Source: Amoebidium appalachense (Eukaryota; Ichthyosporea). Taken from it: a stretch of 64,000 nucleotides of DNA. The translations under genes and the position numbers were made by a program. The notes under the pieces are model-generated. The model had not been told where the DNA came from and ran no database searches. It saw only the letters and a program-made list of their open reading frames with translations. The DNA is taken from NCBI GenBank assembly GCA_963693365.1, contig CAVNZM010000005.1, forward strand, positions 5,332,001 through 5,396,000, read 5' to 3'. Shown one piece after another: positions 12,582-29,087 of this stretch (position 1 is the stretch's first letter; each line of letters begins with the position of its first letter).

Positions 12582-13447
12582 ATGTCGGACACTCAGGCCC
12601 CCCAGCAGCCTGCCCAGGAGCAGGCACCCGATGTTTCATTCCTCTCCAGTGTTGGCCAGATGCCCATCACCACAGCTGCCGTTGAGCAGGCCACTGCCCT
12701 CTACAACTGGGCGAAGGCTCAGGTAGCAATCCTCACCTTCCTCGTTCTCTCTTTCTCTCCCCCTCCCCCCCTCCCCTCCCCACCTCCCCCCCCCACCTCC
12801 CGCCGACTCCCTCGGCCCTGCCCCAACCCTTCTCCTCCCACTCTCCGCCTTCCCCCAGATAACTTCTCCGTCTTCTCTCCTTCTTTAAAACAACTAGGCT
12901 TCCTCTTTCCCCGAACCCGACACTGTCGTAAAGAATAGTGCTTGAATGGTCCAATACCAAGAGTGCAATTTATCCTGAGATCTATGTACATGTTTTGTTA
13001 CATCCCCTCGCGAAGCAAATATTCGAGATCTCTAGAATCCAAGCTCCCATTTTGGTGAACTGTGGCTGCGGGTTCCTTATGTGATGGAAGCCTACATCCA
13101 CCTCTTTTCCCCTTTTGAATTTCCCTTCACCGTGCCCCATGTTTTCCCTGCTCATGTTGTTGTTGGTGCTCTCTTCACCCCCAGAACGAGTACATCAAGT
13201 ACGGTCTGGAGCAGGGTGAGGAGTTGACCCGCAAGGGCGCAGCCACCATCACCAGCACCAGCCTGGCTCAGCAAGTGTGTGGGAGTGTGTGCATGTTTGT
13301 GTGTGTGTGTGTTGGCGTGAGTGCAGGTGGCATTGGTGGTCGAGGAGTGGTTGTGGTAATGGTGATGGTGGTGGAAGGAGTGCAGGTGGTGGTGTGGGGG
13401 TAGTTTCGATGGTGGGAGAAGTTCCAAGTAGTAGTGGTGGTGTGTGT

Positions 13448-13486
<39 letters not shown>

Positions 13487-13523
13487 GGATGGTTGTGTGT
13501 TCTTGTTTTTGTTTTTTTCTCTT

Positions 13524-13559
<36 letters not shown>

Positions 13560-13613
13560 CCCCCCCCCCTTTTTTTTTTTTTCTTTTCTGTTTTTCTTTT
13601 CTTTTTTTTTTTT

Positions 13614-13644
<31 letters not shown>

Positions 13645-13735
13645 GGAGGGGAGAGATTTCGGCATTGGGGGATGGGTTAACTGTTCAAAGAGGACCGATT
13701 TCGATGTGTGTGTGGAGGGGAGGGGGAAGTGGGAC

Positions 13736-13773
<38 letters not shown>

Positions 13774-14638
13774 CTTGTGGCAAGAGGGTGGGATTACCAA
13801 TTGGCAATGAGGAAAACGGGTGTATACCTGTATGGATGATGGGACAGGTTGGAATATGGTGGTGTGTGTGTGTGGGGGGGGGGGGGGGGGGGGGGGAGGG
13901 GGGGGGAGGATTAGTTGTTTTTTGCTGTGATTTTTTTTCTTCCTGGGGGGGGGGGGGGGGGGGGGTTGGAGGGGAGAGGGTGGTGTTTATTCAGTTCCTT
14001 TTAACGTTTAAGCCAATGGACAGTAACCCTTTTAAGCCATTATTACATTGACTCACCATTCCTGTCTTGTGATTGGTCCAGGTGGCGCCCAAGCTGCACA
14101 CTCTGGACAGTGCTGCCGGGCAGAAGCTGGAGGAGCTCAAGAAGTCATACCCACTCATCAACCAGCCCCCTGAGACCATCTTCCAGGTATGTGCCCTTAC
14201 CCCCCCCCCCCCCCCCCCCCCCTCAGAAGGTTTGTGTCGGCCTTTTTGGATGTAGCATCGTACGGAACGTCACCCCCTCTTCCCATTGGACCCTGCTTCT
14301 TCTTTTCGGCTTGCCATTTCCCACCACACCCTTCCTCCTTCCTTCCCTTGCTTCATGCTCTTCATTCCATTCCATTACTGCCCCCTCCCATATCTTTACC
14401 CATTCGTTTTCTCTTTACCTCTTTCCCTTTTCCCTTTTTCAAAAAACATCCAGGCCACGCGTGTGAAACTCGGCGGGCTTGCGCAAGTTGGGGAGTATGC
14501 CCGTGTAGCCACGCAGACACAGGAGCTTCTCAAGACGCAGCTGGCACAGAACTATGAGGTGGCAAAGACGAAGACAAACGACCTGGTCAAGACCATGCAG
14601 GTGCGTGCAAGCGGGATGTTTTTTTTTGGTGTGTGTGT

Positions 14639-14671
<33 letters not shown>

Positions 14672-17502
14672 CGGAAGCTAAGGATTCTGGTAGGAAAGGG
14701 TGTGTGTGCTGGGAAATGGGGGGGGGGGGAATGGGGGGGGGGGATGATGGGCCTGTGGTGTCTGTGGTATGGGGTGGATACCGGAGGGTCTTGGTGGACC
14801 GGAAACCCCTGGGGAAGAAGAGGGCTTAACAGATGCATCGCTTAGGCTGTGTTCACTATTTAGGTTATTATAATCATTCACATCGCATCTTGACCCTTGG
14901 AGCAAATTATCACGCTTGTATTAACCGTTCATCGTTGACCCTCTTTGAGCAAATGCCACGTGTGAAAAACCTGAATTCTAAACTTTCGGATTGCATTCAA
15001 CCCTTTAGAAGCTCTACACACTTGTACTACCCGTTCATCATCGACCCTTTCTGATCGAACCACCACTTCAAGAATCCCCTAAGAGGTCAAGCAGCAAGCC
15101 ACCACTTTTGTATTTACCCTTGCAGTAGCCGGTCGTCCATACATTAACCCTCTTTTTTCTTTCCCATTCAATCCTCTTAGCCCATTTAGACAGCAAACCC
15201 ACCACTCTTATATTTGTCTCTTATATTTGCCCTAACTAATATGCTAACTCTTATCCTCTTTCCTCTTTCTCTCTTTCATTCCTTTTTAAACCAATAGGAG
15301 CAAGCCACGACTCTTGTGGAGTACGGCAAGAATCTGAACCTCGACCAGGCCACGGCAGACCTCAAGAAGACCTACGAGTCAGCCCAGGAGTATGTGGGCA
15401 GTGCTCTTGCTGGCGCCTCGGAGAAGGCAAAGACTGGCGCCACAGCTGTCAAGTCTACCATCGAGAGCTATGCCCCGGCCATCCACACCTCCCAGGTGTG
15501 TTTTTCATGCTCTACCCCCCTCCCCCCCCTGCCTTTTCTGTTGCTTTCTCCCCCTTCCTTCTTCCTATTCCTGGTCCCCGTTCCCTCGCCTCCCTATCCA
15601 TCGTGATACACGTGTAACACAACACATTCGTAATAGAAATCATCTTTGCCCATTCCAACACCTCATTCACTAAAGATGTTCTATAAAGGTGTCCAACAGT
15701 ACGCCCACAATGGAATGTAAACCGACCCATTGCAATTCGACCAATTCCTGCACATCCAATTGGTCCAAATTCCATTACGTCCGCATACAAAGGAATGCAA
15801 ATCTACCCGATCTGACGCATCTCATTCGTCCAAATGTCATTACATCCGCATACAAATTAATGCAGATCTACCCACTTTGGTGCATCCCATTCGTCCAAAT
15901 TACCTCGTCATACAAAGGAATGCAAATACACCCATCTGACGCATCCCATTGGTGCACACAGGTGATCCAGCCCCTGCAGCAGCAGCTTGAATCCCTCAAG
16001 GCACAGGTTGAGGCAGCAGCCGAGAAGCTCAAGGGGTCCCTCAACCCACAGCACGTGGCTGCTGCAGAGGCACTCAAGGCTAAGCTGGAGGATACACTCA
16101 AGGTGTGTGTGTGTTGTGGGGGGGGGGGGGGGGGGGGGGGGGGGGTTGATACGGCCATCCTTGCCGCCATTTCCCTTTACATTTTGCGCGTGACCTTTAG
16201 GGAATAAACGTACGTCGTTTGAGATAAACCGTGTTTTAGCGATTTATCAGCAAATGTAACAAGTTAATTGGGTCAAAATTTAGCCAATGAAAAGACGACT
16301 GAAAAGCCTTTGCGCCGGGCTGCAGCCGATCGGGAGCCGCGCGCGGCTGATCCTTTGGTTGGTTATTGACTGGTGACCAATTTTGAAAAAAAACAGGTTT
16401 GATCTCGACCAAAGTGTTAGGTTATCCACTTAATATCGTATAAAAAGCGCCCACTTCTGGCAAAACAAACCGGTAACTTATGACAAATTACTGTTATATT
16501 TTAATAATTTGTTGACAGAAAGTCGATAGTGTGCATTAATCCAGAATAACAAGGTAGTAAAATCTGACCTCTAACGCGGTCAATTTCACACGTAGAGACT
16601 GATTTTCGAAGTTCGCAAAAAAAAAAAAAAAAAAAAAATTGCGAACCCCATACGTGTGTCCTTCAGAAAGTCGCATGTTGAAGCCTCTTAAAAACCATCA
16701 AGAAGGTACAAAAAGCTATATGTAAACTACAACTTTTGACATATATTATATATTCTGCTGATTTTTTAAATTTGTTTGAGTGTCTTAACTGGGTTTGTTA
16801 TGTAGTTACAAGGTAGTAAAGGAGCCCTTTTCGCAGATGGAATAGAAGCCGATAATTTCCACGTCGGGTTTTTTTTTTTTTTTTGGGATGTGCTTTTGTT
16901 ATCAGGAGTGCCTGCAAGCGCGATCATTGGACATGGAGCATGACGTCAAAATACCTGAGATCTATAACAACATATGGATGCTGATAGTGTGCCAGCCTGC
17001 CAGGAACCGTTTGAACAACTTCAACAACAACAAAAACAACTACAATTAATAATAATAATAAATAAATAAATAAAAGCCAGAAGATCCTTTATGTATTATC
17101 TACTTCGAATCAAGTGCAGCTCTGTATGCATATGCAGGCACAAATATGCCGTGTGCGGTCCATGCATGCTGCATATATGCATGCTCGGCCCTGGAACAAG
17201 ATACTGTGCACTGTTCACGTCACTACAGGGGCGAGTCGCCTATTTTCATATAGCAAACTATAACCCTCGTATATCTCTAATCCCTTGGTACATGCGGTAC
17301 ATGTTGGTGCACCGGTGCCTTACGTTCACACCTCAGATGTCTGATAACACTAGAAATTGCTGTTATCTTAGTTCAGGATATGTGTCGTCACCCATGGATT
17401 GACGAGGATCCGGGTTTCAGATGCCATAAGCGACTCAGCCCCGTGCCCCCTATATATATACAGTTGGCAATTGCACACATACCGAAACACAGTGAAGCAT
17501 AT

Positions 17503-17553
<51 letters not shown>

Positions 17554-18895
17554 ACGTGACCATACGTATACGCAGTCCACGACACACACCGCGGCCGCGG
17601 CACACATCTACACAGATAGTATACATACACATGTCACTGTGTGTACATCACTATATGTGGTATATATTATATGTACACAAACCGTTGTCACACACGCGCA
17701 CACGCACAAACACATGTACGCGCGCGCACACACACACACAAACATAAGACACACACAAAGTGACACGCGCCACATGCATTATCCCACCCCAGTCCCGGTG
17801 GGATTCAGATAGGATCGACTGATATATTTGATTTTGGCTGCGGGCTAGGATTTACATAGTAAAAAAGAGACCACGAAACTCACGTTTTCATAATGACAAC
17901 TCATATAAACCACTATGTTTTTGAGATCTACATCTCACGTTCTACAAGTATCTATTTTTGTTGTTTTTTTTCTCCAAAAATAAAAAAATTATAAGGGTAG
18001 AAAAAAGCCACCTTGTTGGAAATTGGGCAGTGGAACACTGGTGACCATAAATTTCCAAGCCCCCCCATTCGGACACAAAACCGGTAAATTAAAAAGACAA
18101 ACGATGCACGAATGGGTTCCATTTGTGCACCCCACCAACTCCACAAATTGGTATGGCTGAGGTTGTAAGGGTTCTCTGTAAAATTGCGTTACCAGAGCAA
18201 AGCAAAACGGCCGGCACCGAGGTTGCTAAACACTGTATGCCGCAATCGCAGTTTACTGAGTCGTGTAAAATGTGGGGGGGGGGATGTGCTGTTTAATAAC
18301 GACATGGAGGTGAGCTGTGATGAGTTGTCGGCACCAAGGCCAACAGTACTTCCACCCAACAAGATATACATGTAAAAAATCGAGGTTACACTTACAACAT
18401 ACAAATCATATGTGAAGATATACGTATCAGGCATACACCTATGTGGAGATTTAATTTTAATTTTAACTTTAATTTTTTTAAGAATGTGTAGATTTCCGGT
18501 TGCCAAATGCTCTATTGATCAAATTGGCAGAATAATCGGTCGCAAGATGAAGGTTCAACCAAACCCGGTGTCACCCAAAATGCAAGCATGCGCATTTTGT
18601 CAATCGCGGGAAGCGATTGTATAAAAAAAATGGTCGCGAGATGAAGGTTCAACCAAACTGGTTGCCTCCAGCAAGATTGTAAGACCAACTTGGGGATCGC
18701 AGGAAGCAATGTAAGCAATGTAACCGGCGTTTTGATTGGCCCGCTCTTTTATGACTTACCAACCCTAAACTCATTCAACCCATTGCGGCAAAGCGATTCG
18801 CGTAATTTTGGTTGAATGCGAATGTTTGTGCAAACACTAAGGATGGCCGTAGAAGGTGGGTGGGTGGGTTTTTTTTTTTTGGTGGGTGGGTGGGT

Positions 18896-18937
<42 letters not shown>

Positions 18938-19063
18938 CTGGCTGGGTGGGTGGATGGCCTGCACGTATGTATGAATGGGGGGGCAAGTCCTGTGTCGTGT
19001 GTCGTGTGGGTTTGGGGCAGGGCGGGTGGGTGGGTTGGTGGGACTTGGGTGGTTGGCAAGAAA

Positions 19064-19101
<38 letters not shown>

Positions 19102-19175
19102 TCTCGGTGTGTGGGTTTGTTTGGCCCATGTTGGTAGTGCTTTGAAAATGTTTGTATGTTTGTTTGTTTGCTTTT

Positions 19176-19231
<56 letters not shown>

Positions 19232-19530
19232 TTCACATGTGAAGAAATTGGTGGGTTTCCCGTGGCCTGGTTAAATTTGTGTTGGCGTTTCTAAGAGGTG
19301 AAAGGAGACGCCGGGAGGGGAGGGGGGGGTGAAGGGAGGGAGGGATTCAGACGCTCATACATACCTGTTGCATCCGAGTCACTCTCGTCTCAAATTCACC
19401 AACAGTTTCTTGATGTAACGTATTTCCCCTCCTTGTGAACCCATACCGCAAATACACATGCACATGCACATGCAAGACTGCTCAAGCGTCCACCGGTTGC
19501 CTTGTCATTTCTGCACGTACACGTGCACAT

Positions 19531-19585
<55 letters not shown>

Positions 19586-19695
19586 CCTGGGTGCCCGTTA
19601 AGGACCACCTTCTTGCCTACGTCACCTCTCAGCAGAACCAGGTTGCCGCTTCCCCTGCCCCCGTCCAAGCTGCCGAGGCCCCCAAGTCCAGCTAG
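12582..19695 (+). CDS. Perilipin-like lipid-droplet protein, 7 exons, 310 aa
   Basis: Exons: 12582-12722, 13185-13274, 14082-14186, 14454-14600, 15298-15495, 15962-16102, 19585-19695. All six introns are phase 0 and the total is 933 nt including the stop. The protein is soluble and helix-rich. Residues 48-112 fit the PAT/perilipin signature: a repeated-Gly/Ala helical segment followed by LDSAAGQKLEELKKSYPLI and QPPETIF, matching the family pattern of a Gly/Leu-Glu-Glu-Lys segment, then Pro-x-Leu, then Q-P-x-E. Residues 113-274 form Ala/Lys/Gln-rich amphipathic helices like the 11-mer repeat and four-helix regions that bind droplets in perilipins. The tail is Ala/Pro-rich. Perilipins coat neutral-lipid droplets and control lipase access. 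Intron 6 is 3.5 kb and could hide a small exon, but the phase joins without one. Confidence 0.75.
15690..15958. repeat. Tandem repeat of about 65-70 bp, four degenerate units, in perilipin intron 5
   Basis: Units share CATTCGTCCAAAT, the TACGTCCGCATACAAA core and AATGCAAATCTACCC, with point changes between copies. The array ends at the intron acceptor: the last unit runs to CCCATTGGTGCACACAG, where exon 6 begins. Confidence 0.7.
16103..19584 (+). other. Perilipin intron 6, 3.5 kb, with non-repetitive core
   Basis: The 5' end is poly-G (16119-16145) and the 3' end is (CA)n running into the CAG acceptor. Between about 16170 and 18760 the DNA is of ordinary complexity, with CCAAT boxes near 16284 and 16377, an A run (16619-16638), a CA tract (17506-17548) and a duplicated sequence around 18540 and 18634. 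Three long poly-G runs fill 18896-19230. No exon with good support was found. Confidence 0.5.
18538..18662. repeat. Direct duplication inside perilipin intron 6
   Basis: GGTCGC(A/G)AGATGAAGG followed by TTCAACCAAAC occurs at 18538-18564 and again at about 18632-18658. It contains a GGTTCAACC stretch that loosely resembles a tRNA B box, so a tRNA-derived SINE remnant is one possibility. The evidence is thin. Confidence 0.4.
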
Positions 19696-21929
19696 ACCCT
19701 ATTTCATCCAATATTCTTTGTATTTCTGTATGTTTCTGGTTAAATTACGCTGTTGATTTTCCCTCTTCCGTGTTGTGTTAGGTGCTATACACTAAACGCT
19801 TCTGTATTTTCTGCCCATCCATATTGATATAAGGATGCTTGGTGGGGTTCATTTTGATTCGGAACGTTATGCTCTCTCTATTAGATCAAAACTCCATTAT
19901 ATATGCACCGATGCCATGTAGTACATGTGTAAAAGCGGAATCACCATGCTGGGCCAGCATTGTGAACGCCCCAACACTATTATTCTCTTGTTACTACCTT
20001 TATGTTGTATCTACTATGATTTTTAAAGCATAAATCGGGTGTTGACTGGTCATTTGTGTTTTAGCTTTAGATACCATGTCTCGCCTCTCTGGTCCATTTC
20101 TTGTTTCTTTACCTGTCTGCTGTCGATGGCAAAATCATGTAGTATTGTAACAAACCCTGTGTGAATATTATCATGTGTACGTATGTTTCTTCGATAGGTT
20201 GTTGCTGACCTTTACACCTCTTTGTTCACGTCGCGGTAAGCATGTTCCCAAATACAATTCTTAAGTGTTCTCATATACACGCTTGCATTGTTCCAACGTG
20301 TGTTGGAACTTTCCTCCCGTGGCCTGCATGCGCAGGGAAGGCCTTGATATAATTTGATAATAGTCGGAGGGAGAAATGCATAGCCTATGTCCCGTTTGTT
20401 TAATGTGAACGTGAGGTGAGGTGGTGAGGCGGTTGTATTGAATGCTTAGTTGCCCCAACTATGTGGCTGTGCGTGTGCGCACGTGCATGTGTGTGTGTGT
20501 GTGTTTGTGTGTGTGTGCGCCGTGCGTGCGTGTGCTGCTGCTGCTGCTGCTGCTAATGTGGTACGATATCCATCATATGCATGCCGATAAATGTGTGCGT
20601 ACCCGATGCTCATCTGGTTGTGTGTGCATTTTCGTATGCACAACCGCGTTATTTCCATTTCATCGTTATCATACGGGCGGGCGAGGCAGGGGGGGGGGAG
20701 GGGGGGGGCAGCAAAGTACTATGATGGTGAAGTATGCCTTGCAGCCGGGTGTAGACCCAGAGCTTTGTGGAACGATGTACATGTGCGGGGCAAGGATCCG
20801 TCTGCGGTTTGTGGTGGCGTACAAAAAAAAGCATGGATATCACGTTCCAATACGAGCCAGCGCCAACACAAACACGCCACCACAGGCGAGGCTCCTAGGC
20901 CTGGGCAACACCTTTTCGAAAACGGGAGAGCGTGGTTAAACCATCAATGGCAAGCAGGCTGAGCGCCTACGGTGCTACCTGGACAATCGGAAGCCAATTG
21001 TGCTTGCATGATCAAAGTTAACGAATTCTCCTCATTGGTGGTAGTTCTTGTTAGCGTGCTGAAGCCCTAATTATAATTTACGTTTTTTTCATCCAGGTTT
21101 GTTTGGGGGGAAGGGGAATTAGTGGGGCCCACGGGAGGAGGGGGGGGGGGGGGGGGAGGAGGGGGGGGGGGGGGGGGGGAGGGTTAGGGGTCCCAAATGA
21201 AAACTGCCATCTTCCACTAAGCACCGTCTGTACCCTAGCTAGGGTGCTAATGGTGCATTCAGCTGCAGCTACGCTAACACCTGAATTTACCAATCCCAAC
21301 TACTAGACTAGTATACACTTATCCTAGGAAATTTGTGGCCCAGCCTCAACCTAGGGTACAAATAAACAAATAAATACGATGAATACGATAAATAAAATTA
21401 AAGCACGGCCTGCATAGGTGTGTGGTGGCACAGACCAATGGTAGTATTTAGGCAGCCGTTGTGTTGCTTTGGTTGGGGAGAGGTCGATGAGTGTGTACAT
21501 GTCAAGGTGCTCTAGGCTGGCTGTGTCCCAACCAGCAGGCATAACCAGGTCAGCAGCTATTATATTCTGTGCTGCACAGAATTACTCCGCTTTTCTAGGA
21601 TAGTTCTTTTTCTGCAAAAAAAAATCAGATTTTCCTGATTTTTTTCTGCAAAAGGCAGCTGAAATGTGCAGCAGTGTCATTTGCACGATAATCCTGCTAA
21701 CAGTAAAATTATTCTACTTCCATCAGCAGGACATTCGTGCCCAAAGCACACCATATCGATACGGCATGTCCGCTTTTTGCAGTTTTCGTTTTCTTTTTTT
21801 TTTCTTTTTTATGAATAACCTGTTCAGACTCAGAGAGTTATTGTTCTTTAGTTGAATAACTCAATTGTAAAATTGCTGGCTGCAGACATATTCTGTTTTT
21901 GGCGGAACGTCGAAGAGGGGTCGGGGGCA

Positions 21930-21963
<34 letters not shown>

Positions 21964-23080
21964 ATGCAGCGCTGAATGACGAAGACAGGCGTTTTTGTAC
22001 TCATGCATGCCCATTTTTGAAGGTAACGTACCGTGTGCACGTGCGTGTACGATGGCTCTTTGTGCCGAATCTTAGAAGGCTTGTGTCTGATGCGGTGTGC
22101 CGTCTGATATGGAAGTGCACGGCACAGGGCCCATATTCGGGCCCCACGTGCATATCCATATGGCGCAAAAGCGGGGAAAAAGCCAGGCAGTAGGGGTTGT
22201 CGGTGCCACTATGGAAACACATGGCAAGGCATGACCTTAGGTGCAGCAACAGGGCGCCCAGAAAACCGCGAGCTTCAGCCAAGGCTAAGCCCTATACGCA
22301 ACGTCGTCCCCACCAAAAGACTGACTGCGAGGGTCTTAAAACCAAGCGGGTTATATACTCGAGGATTGACAGCTCTGCAACGGTAATGGGGCACCCCAAC
22401 AGCCAGGGCGAACTGGCATGCATGTGTCGGCACACACGCAAGTTGGTGTTACTGCATCTCACTGACCCGAGCTCACACGGAGCCCCACTGGTGTGCTTTG
22501 GCCCCAACAAAGTTGGTCGCCTGCCAAGGCACACGATACAAAGCATAAGCGGCCTTGCACCCTGAGTGACACGCAGCGTATACGTGCACGTGGGCACGTA
22601 GCGCGCTGTCACACCGTGAGTGTGGGGGTGGCACAATCATGACACTGCCCCGATCTGGCTCCCCAAAACCAGTTCGGTTCAGTTCCACAACACCGTCACA
22701 GTGTGTGTGTGTACGTGTATGTTTGGCACTGCGTGCTGTTGTCCAATAGGCCTAGTTGTGTGACAAAGTGTGATCATTCTGTGTGATTGCACAATCGCTT
22801 ATGTCGCCATGTGTGTGTGCACGCGCGCGCGCATGTGTGTATACAGGTGTCACAACATGTCTGTGTGTGTATGCACACGTGTGAACAGCCACAGTGTCGT
22901 GTAGGAGAGTGTGCGTGCCTGCGTGCAGCCTGCAGTGTGTGTTTCCGTGTGTCACACAATGTGGGACGCCCGCCTGTATTTTTGTGCGTGTGCACGTTTG
23001 CATCCAGCGTGCACTGCACGTGAATTCATATTTACAAGTGCGCATGTGCAGCTGTGCGTGTGAGTGCACGTGATACTTGT

Positions 23081-23118
<38 letters not shown>

Positions 23119-23126
23119 GGGGGGGG

Positions 23127-23178
<52 letters not shown>

Positions 23179-23344
23179 TTTTGGGGGCCGGGGGGGGGGG
23201 GGGGGGTGGGGGAAGGAGGGGGGGGGGGGGGGGGGTATGGGGAAGCATTAGGGGGGGTTGCTGTGATTTGTAGGGGGACCCCATATCCGAAAGCCTTCGG
23301 GGGCCCGATCGGAGGGGGGGAAGAAGGGGGGGGGGGGGGGGGAA

Positions 23345-23387
<43 letters not shown>

Positions 23388-23887
23388 TCTGAGAGTCTTT
23401 AGTAAAAGATGCGTTACGCCTCAATATTCATCAATGCCATAAAAAACCGCTACCATTTTTGTGTCCAATATTTCTCACTCATGATGGATAATCAGCCAGG
23501 CCTCAGCAGCTGCAGGCCAGTTGGAATCTTGCTGTCGAGCTCCCTTCCACCCGGGGAAGTCCCTTCCCCCTCCCCCCCCCCCCCCCTCCCCCCCTCCCCC
23601 CCCCCCCGCCCCCGCCGCCCCCCCCCCCCCCCCCCCCCCCCCCCCGCCCCCACCCCCCGCTCTCCCCTCCGCGCTCACTTATCCATCCTCTCTCTCCATC
23701 CCCAAAAGGGGGAACCATCTGCGCGCTGGTGGGTTGGTGGCTGAATGTCTTTCTCTGCTACGATTTTTAATATCATTCTTAAGAATTCTGAACAGAAGTC
23801 CTGACTCGAGCCAGTTTAAAGGTAGCCCTACGTATCAACGTTGACTCCTTGCCGGACCAAGTGACTCCCGCCAAAAACTAAAGTCAG
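19696..23887. other. Intergenic region with low coding potential
   Basis: It contains a (CTG)n tract near 20532-20553, GT-rich stretches (20460-20520, 22700-23050), poly-G runs (21930-21961, 23105-23400 with GA repeats) and a C-rich block at 23565-23660. Open frames at 20442-20962 and 21852-22565 lack recognisable domains and splice support. I see no supported gene. Confidence 0.5.
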
Positions 23888-24386
23888 CCAATCAAAATGA
23901 TAACCAATCAGAACATTGAAAATAAAATGGGTAAGCCAATCGAGAAGGTGTACTTTTCAAATGACCAATCACTGAACAAGCTGCTTCGATGTGATTGGCT
24001 ACAAGTGCTCAAGCGTATCTGCGCCAATCACATTGCAGCTGGTTGGCTTCCGTGAGCCCACGCGGAATAGGCCCCCCATAATGCCTTACGCTGTCTCTAG
24101 CATTATAAAAAAAATTCTAAGCATTTTTATTAATCCTTTGCCAAGTATATAACTGAATGATTCGTTCATGTTCAATATATTTCAGTTACTGTCGTGTGTG
24201 GACAACACGGGCTACTTTTTGCGCAGCTGCAACGGTATTTCTCTGGCTTAGCAAGCTATGATATTGGACGAATCATAAGATTACCAATACTTTGTATAGC
24301 CATATAGGAAAAGACAGCGGTCGCGCCGAACCAATCGCGTTCTGGTAGTCACTTTTCAATACCACCGCCCAAGCTTCTATATAAAT
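23888..24386 (+). promoter_or_regulatory. Promoter with seven CCAATC/GATTGG boxes and a TATA box
   Basis: Exact CCAATC or GATTGG occurs at 23888, 23904, 23936, 23965, 23993 (reverse), 24024 and 24331. TATATAAAT lies at 24378-24386, 138 bp before the ATG at 24524. The density (six in about 140 bp) is far above chance and points to strong NF-Y-type activation of the small secreted-protein gene. Confidence 0.7.
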
Positions 24387-24523
24387 CAAATCGCCACTTT
24401 CGGCACTCTCAGACTGACTGGCTGGTGTTGCTTCCACCTTTCGCGTCTGTGTCGAAAAGAAACCGAACGCTTTCCCAAGTAAGCTAAACATTTTACCCCA
24501 GATCCCGCTATTATAACTACAAA

Positions 24524-25024
24524 ATGAAGAGCATTATCTTCGCCGCCTCTCTTTTCGTTGCTGGTGTTGCCGCCCAAGGCACCAAGGTCGAACTTTACAC
24601 AAGCGTTGATTGTTCAGGTCCCATCCCACTCGAGAAAGATGTCTTTTCCGACTTGAAAGAATGTGTTGCCATCGGCGAGCCCAAAATCCCCGTTGCAGAA
24701 CTGGGCGCAACATATTCCTATGCACGCCTCAGCCCACAGGTAAAGAACGAAATCCTTCTCTTCACGGACGCAGCAAAGTGCGCGGAATACCCCGATTATT
24801 TTGACCCCAAGCTCCAGGTGACGTTCATCCGTGCATCTCTTCCCAACACATGCACCCCTTGCTACCGGTGCGGAAATGTCAAGTCTGTGCGTTTCACTCC
24901 TGATGAGGCCCCTGCTGCTCAGAACGCCGCCACTCAGCAACCAACAAGCTCTGCAAATTCTTTCACGCCGGCCACTTTCATGACAGCTTTTGTGGTCGCA
25001 GCCGCTGCCACACTGTTTGCATAA
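24524..25024 (+). CDS. Secreted, probably GPI-anchored cysteine-containing protein, single exon, 166 aa
   Basis: The ATG at 24524 follows a TATA box and opens an uninterrupted 166-codon frame. Residues 1-17 are a clear signal peptide (MKSIIFAASLFVAGVAA). The mature part has six cysteines, the last three spaced CTPCYRC. After a Gln/Ala/Ser/Thr-rich linker the C-terminus is a small-residue site plus a hydrophobic stretch ending at the stop (FMTAFVVAAAATLFA), as in GPI-attachment signals. I do not recognise the family. The expected location is the outer cell surface or wall. It is the only complete intronless gene here, and an A22 tract follows 36 bp after the stop, so retrocopy origin is possible, although the strong upstream promoter argues for a regular active gene. 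Confidence 0.85.
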   Translation: MKSIIFAASLFVAGVAAQGTKVELYTSVDCSGPIPLEKDVFSDLKECVAIGEPKIPVAELGATYSYARLSPQVKNEILLFTDAAKCAEYPDYFDPKLQVTFIRASLPNTCTPCYRCGNVKSVRFTPDEAPAAQNAATQQPTSSANSFTPATFMTAFVVAAAATLFA

Positions 25025-25060
25025 ATAGTTTCTTCATGATGCAGAAACCGAACTATCATT

Positions 25061-25082
25061 AAAAAAAAAAAAAAAAAAAAAA
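25061..25082 (+). repeat. A22 tract just downstream of the secreted-protein gene
   Basis: An uninterrupted run of 22 A begins 36 bp after the stop codon. It is either a retroposed poly(A) tail or one of the many homopolymers of this genome. Confidence 0.8.

Positions 25083-29087
<4,005 letters not shown>

Noticed and set aside
20442-22565. Several 110-165 codon frames between the perilipin and secreted-protein genes
   Set aside because: No recognisable domains, no consistent splice sites, and both strands are equally open. Probably chance or decayed repeat.
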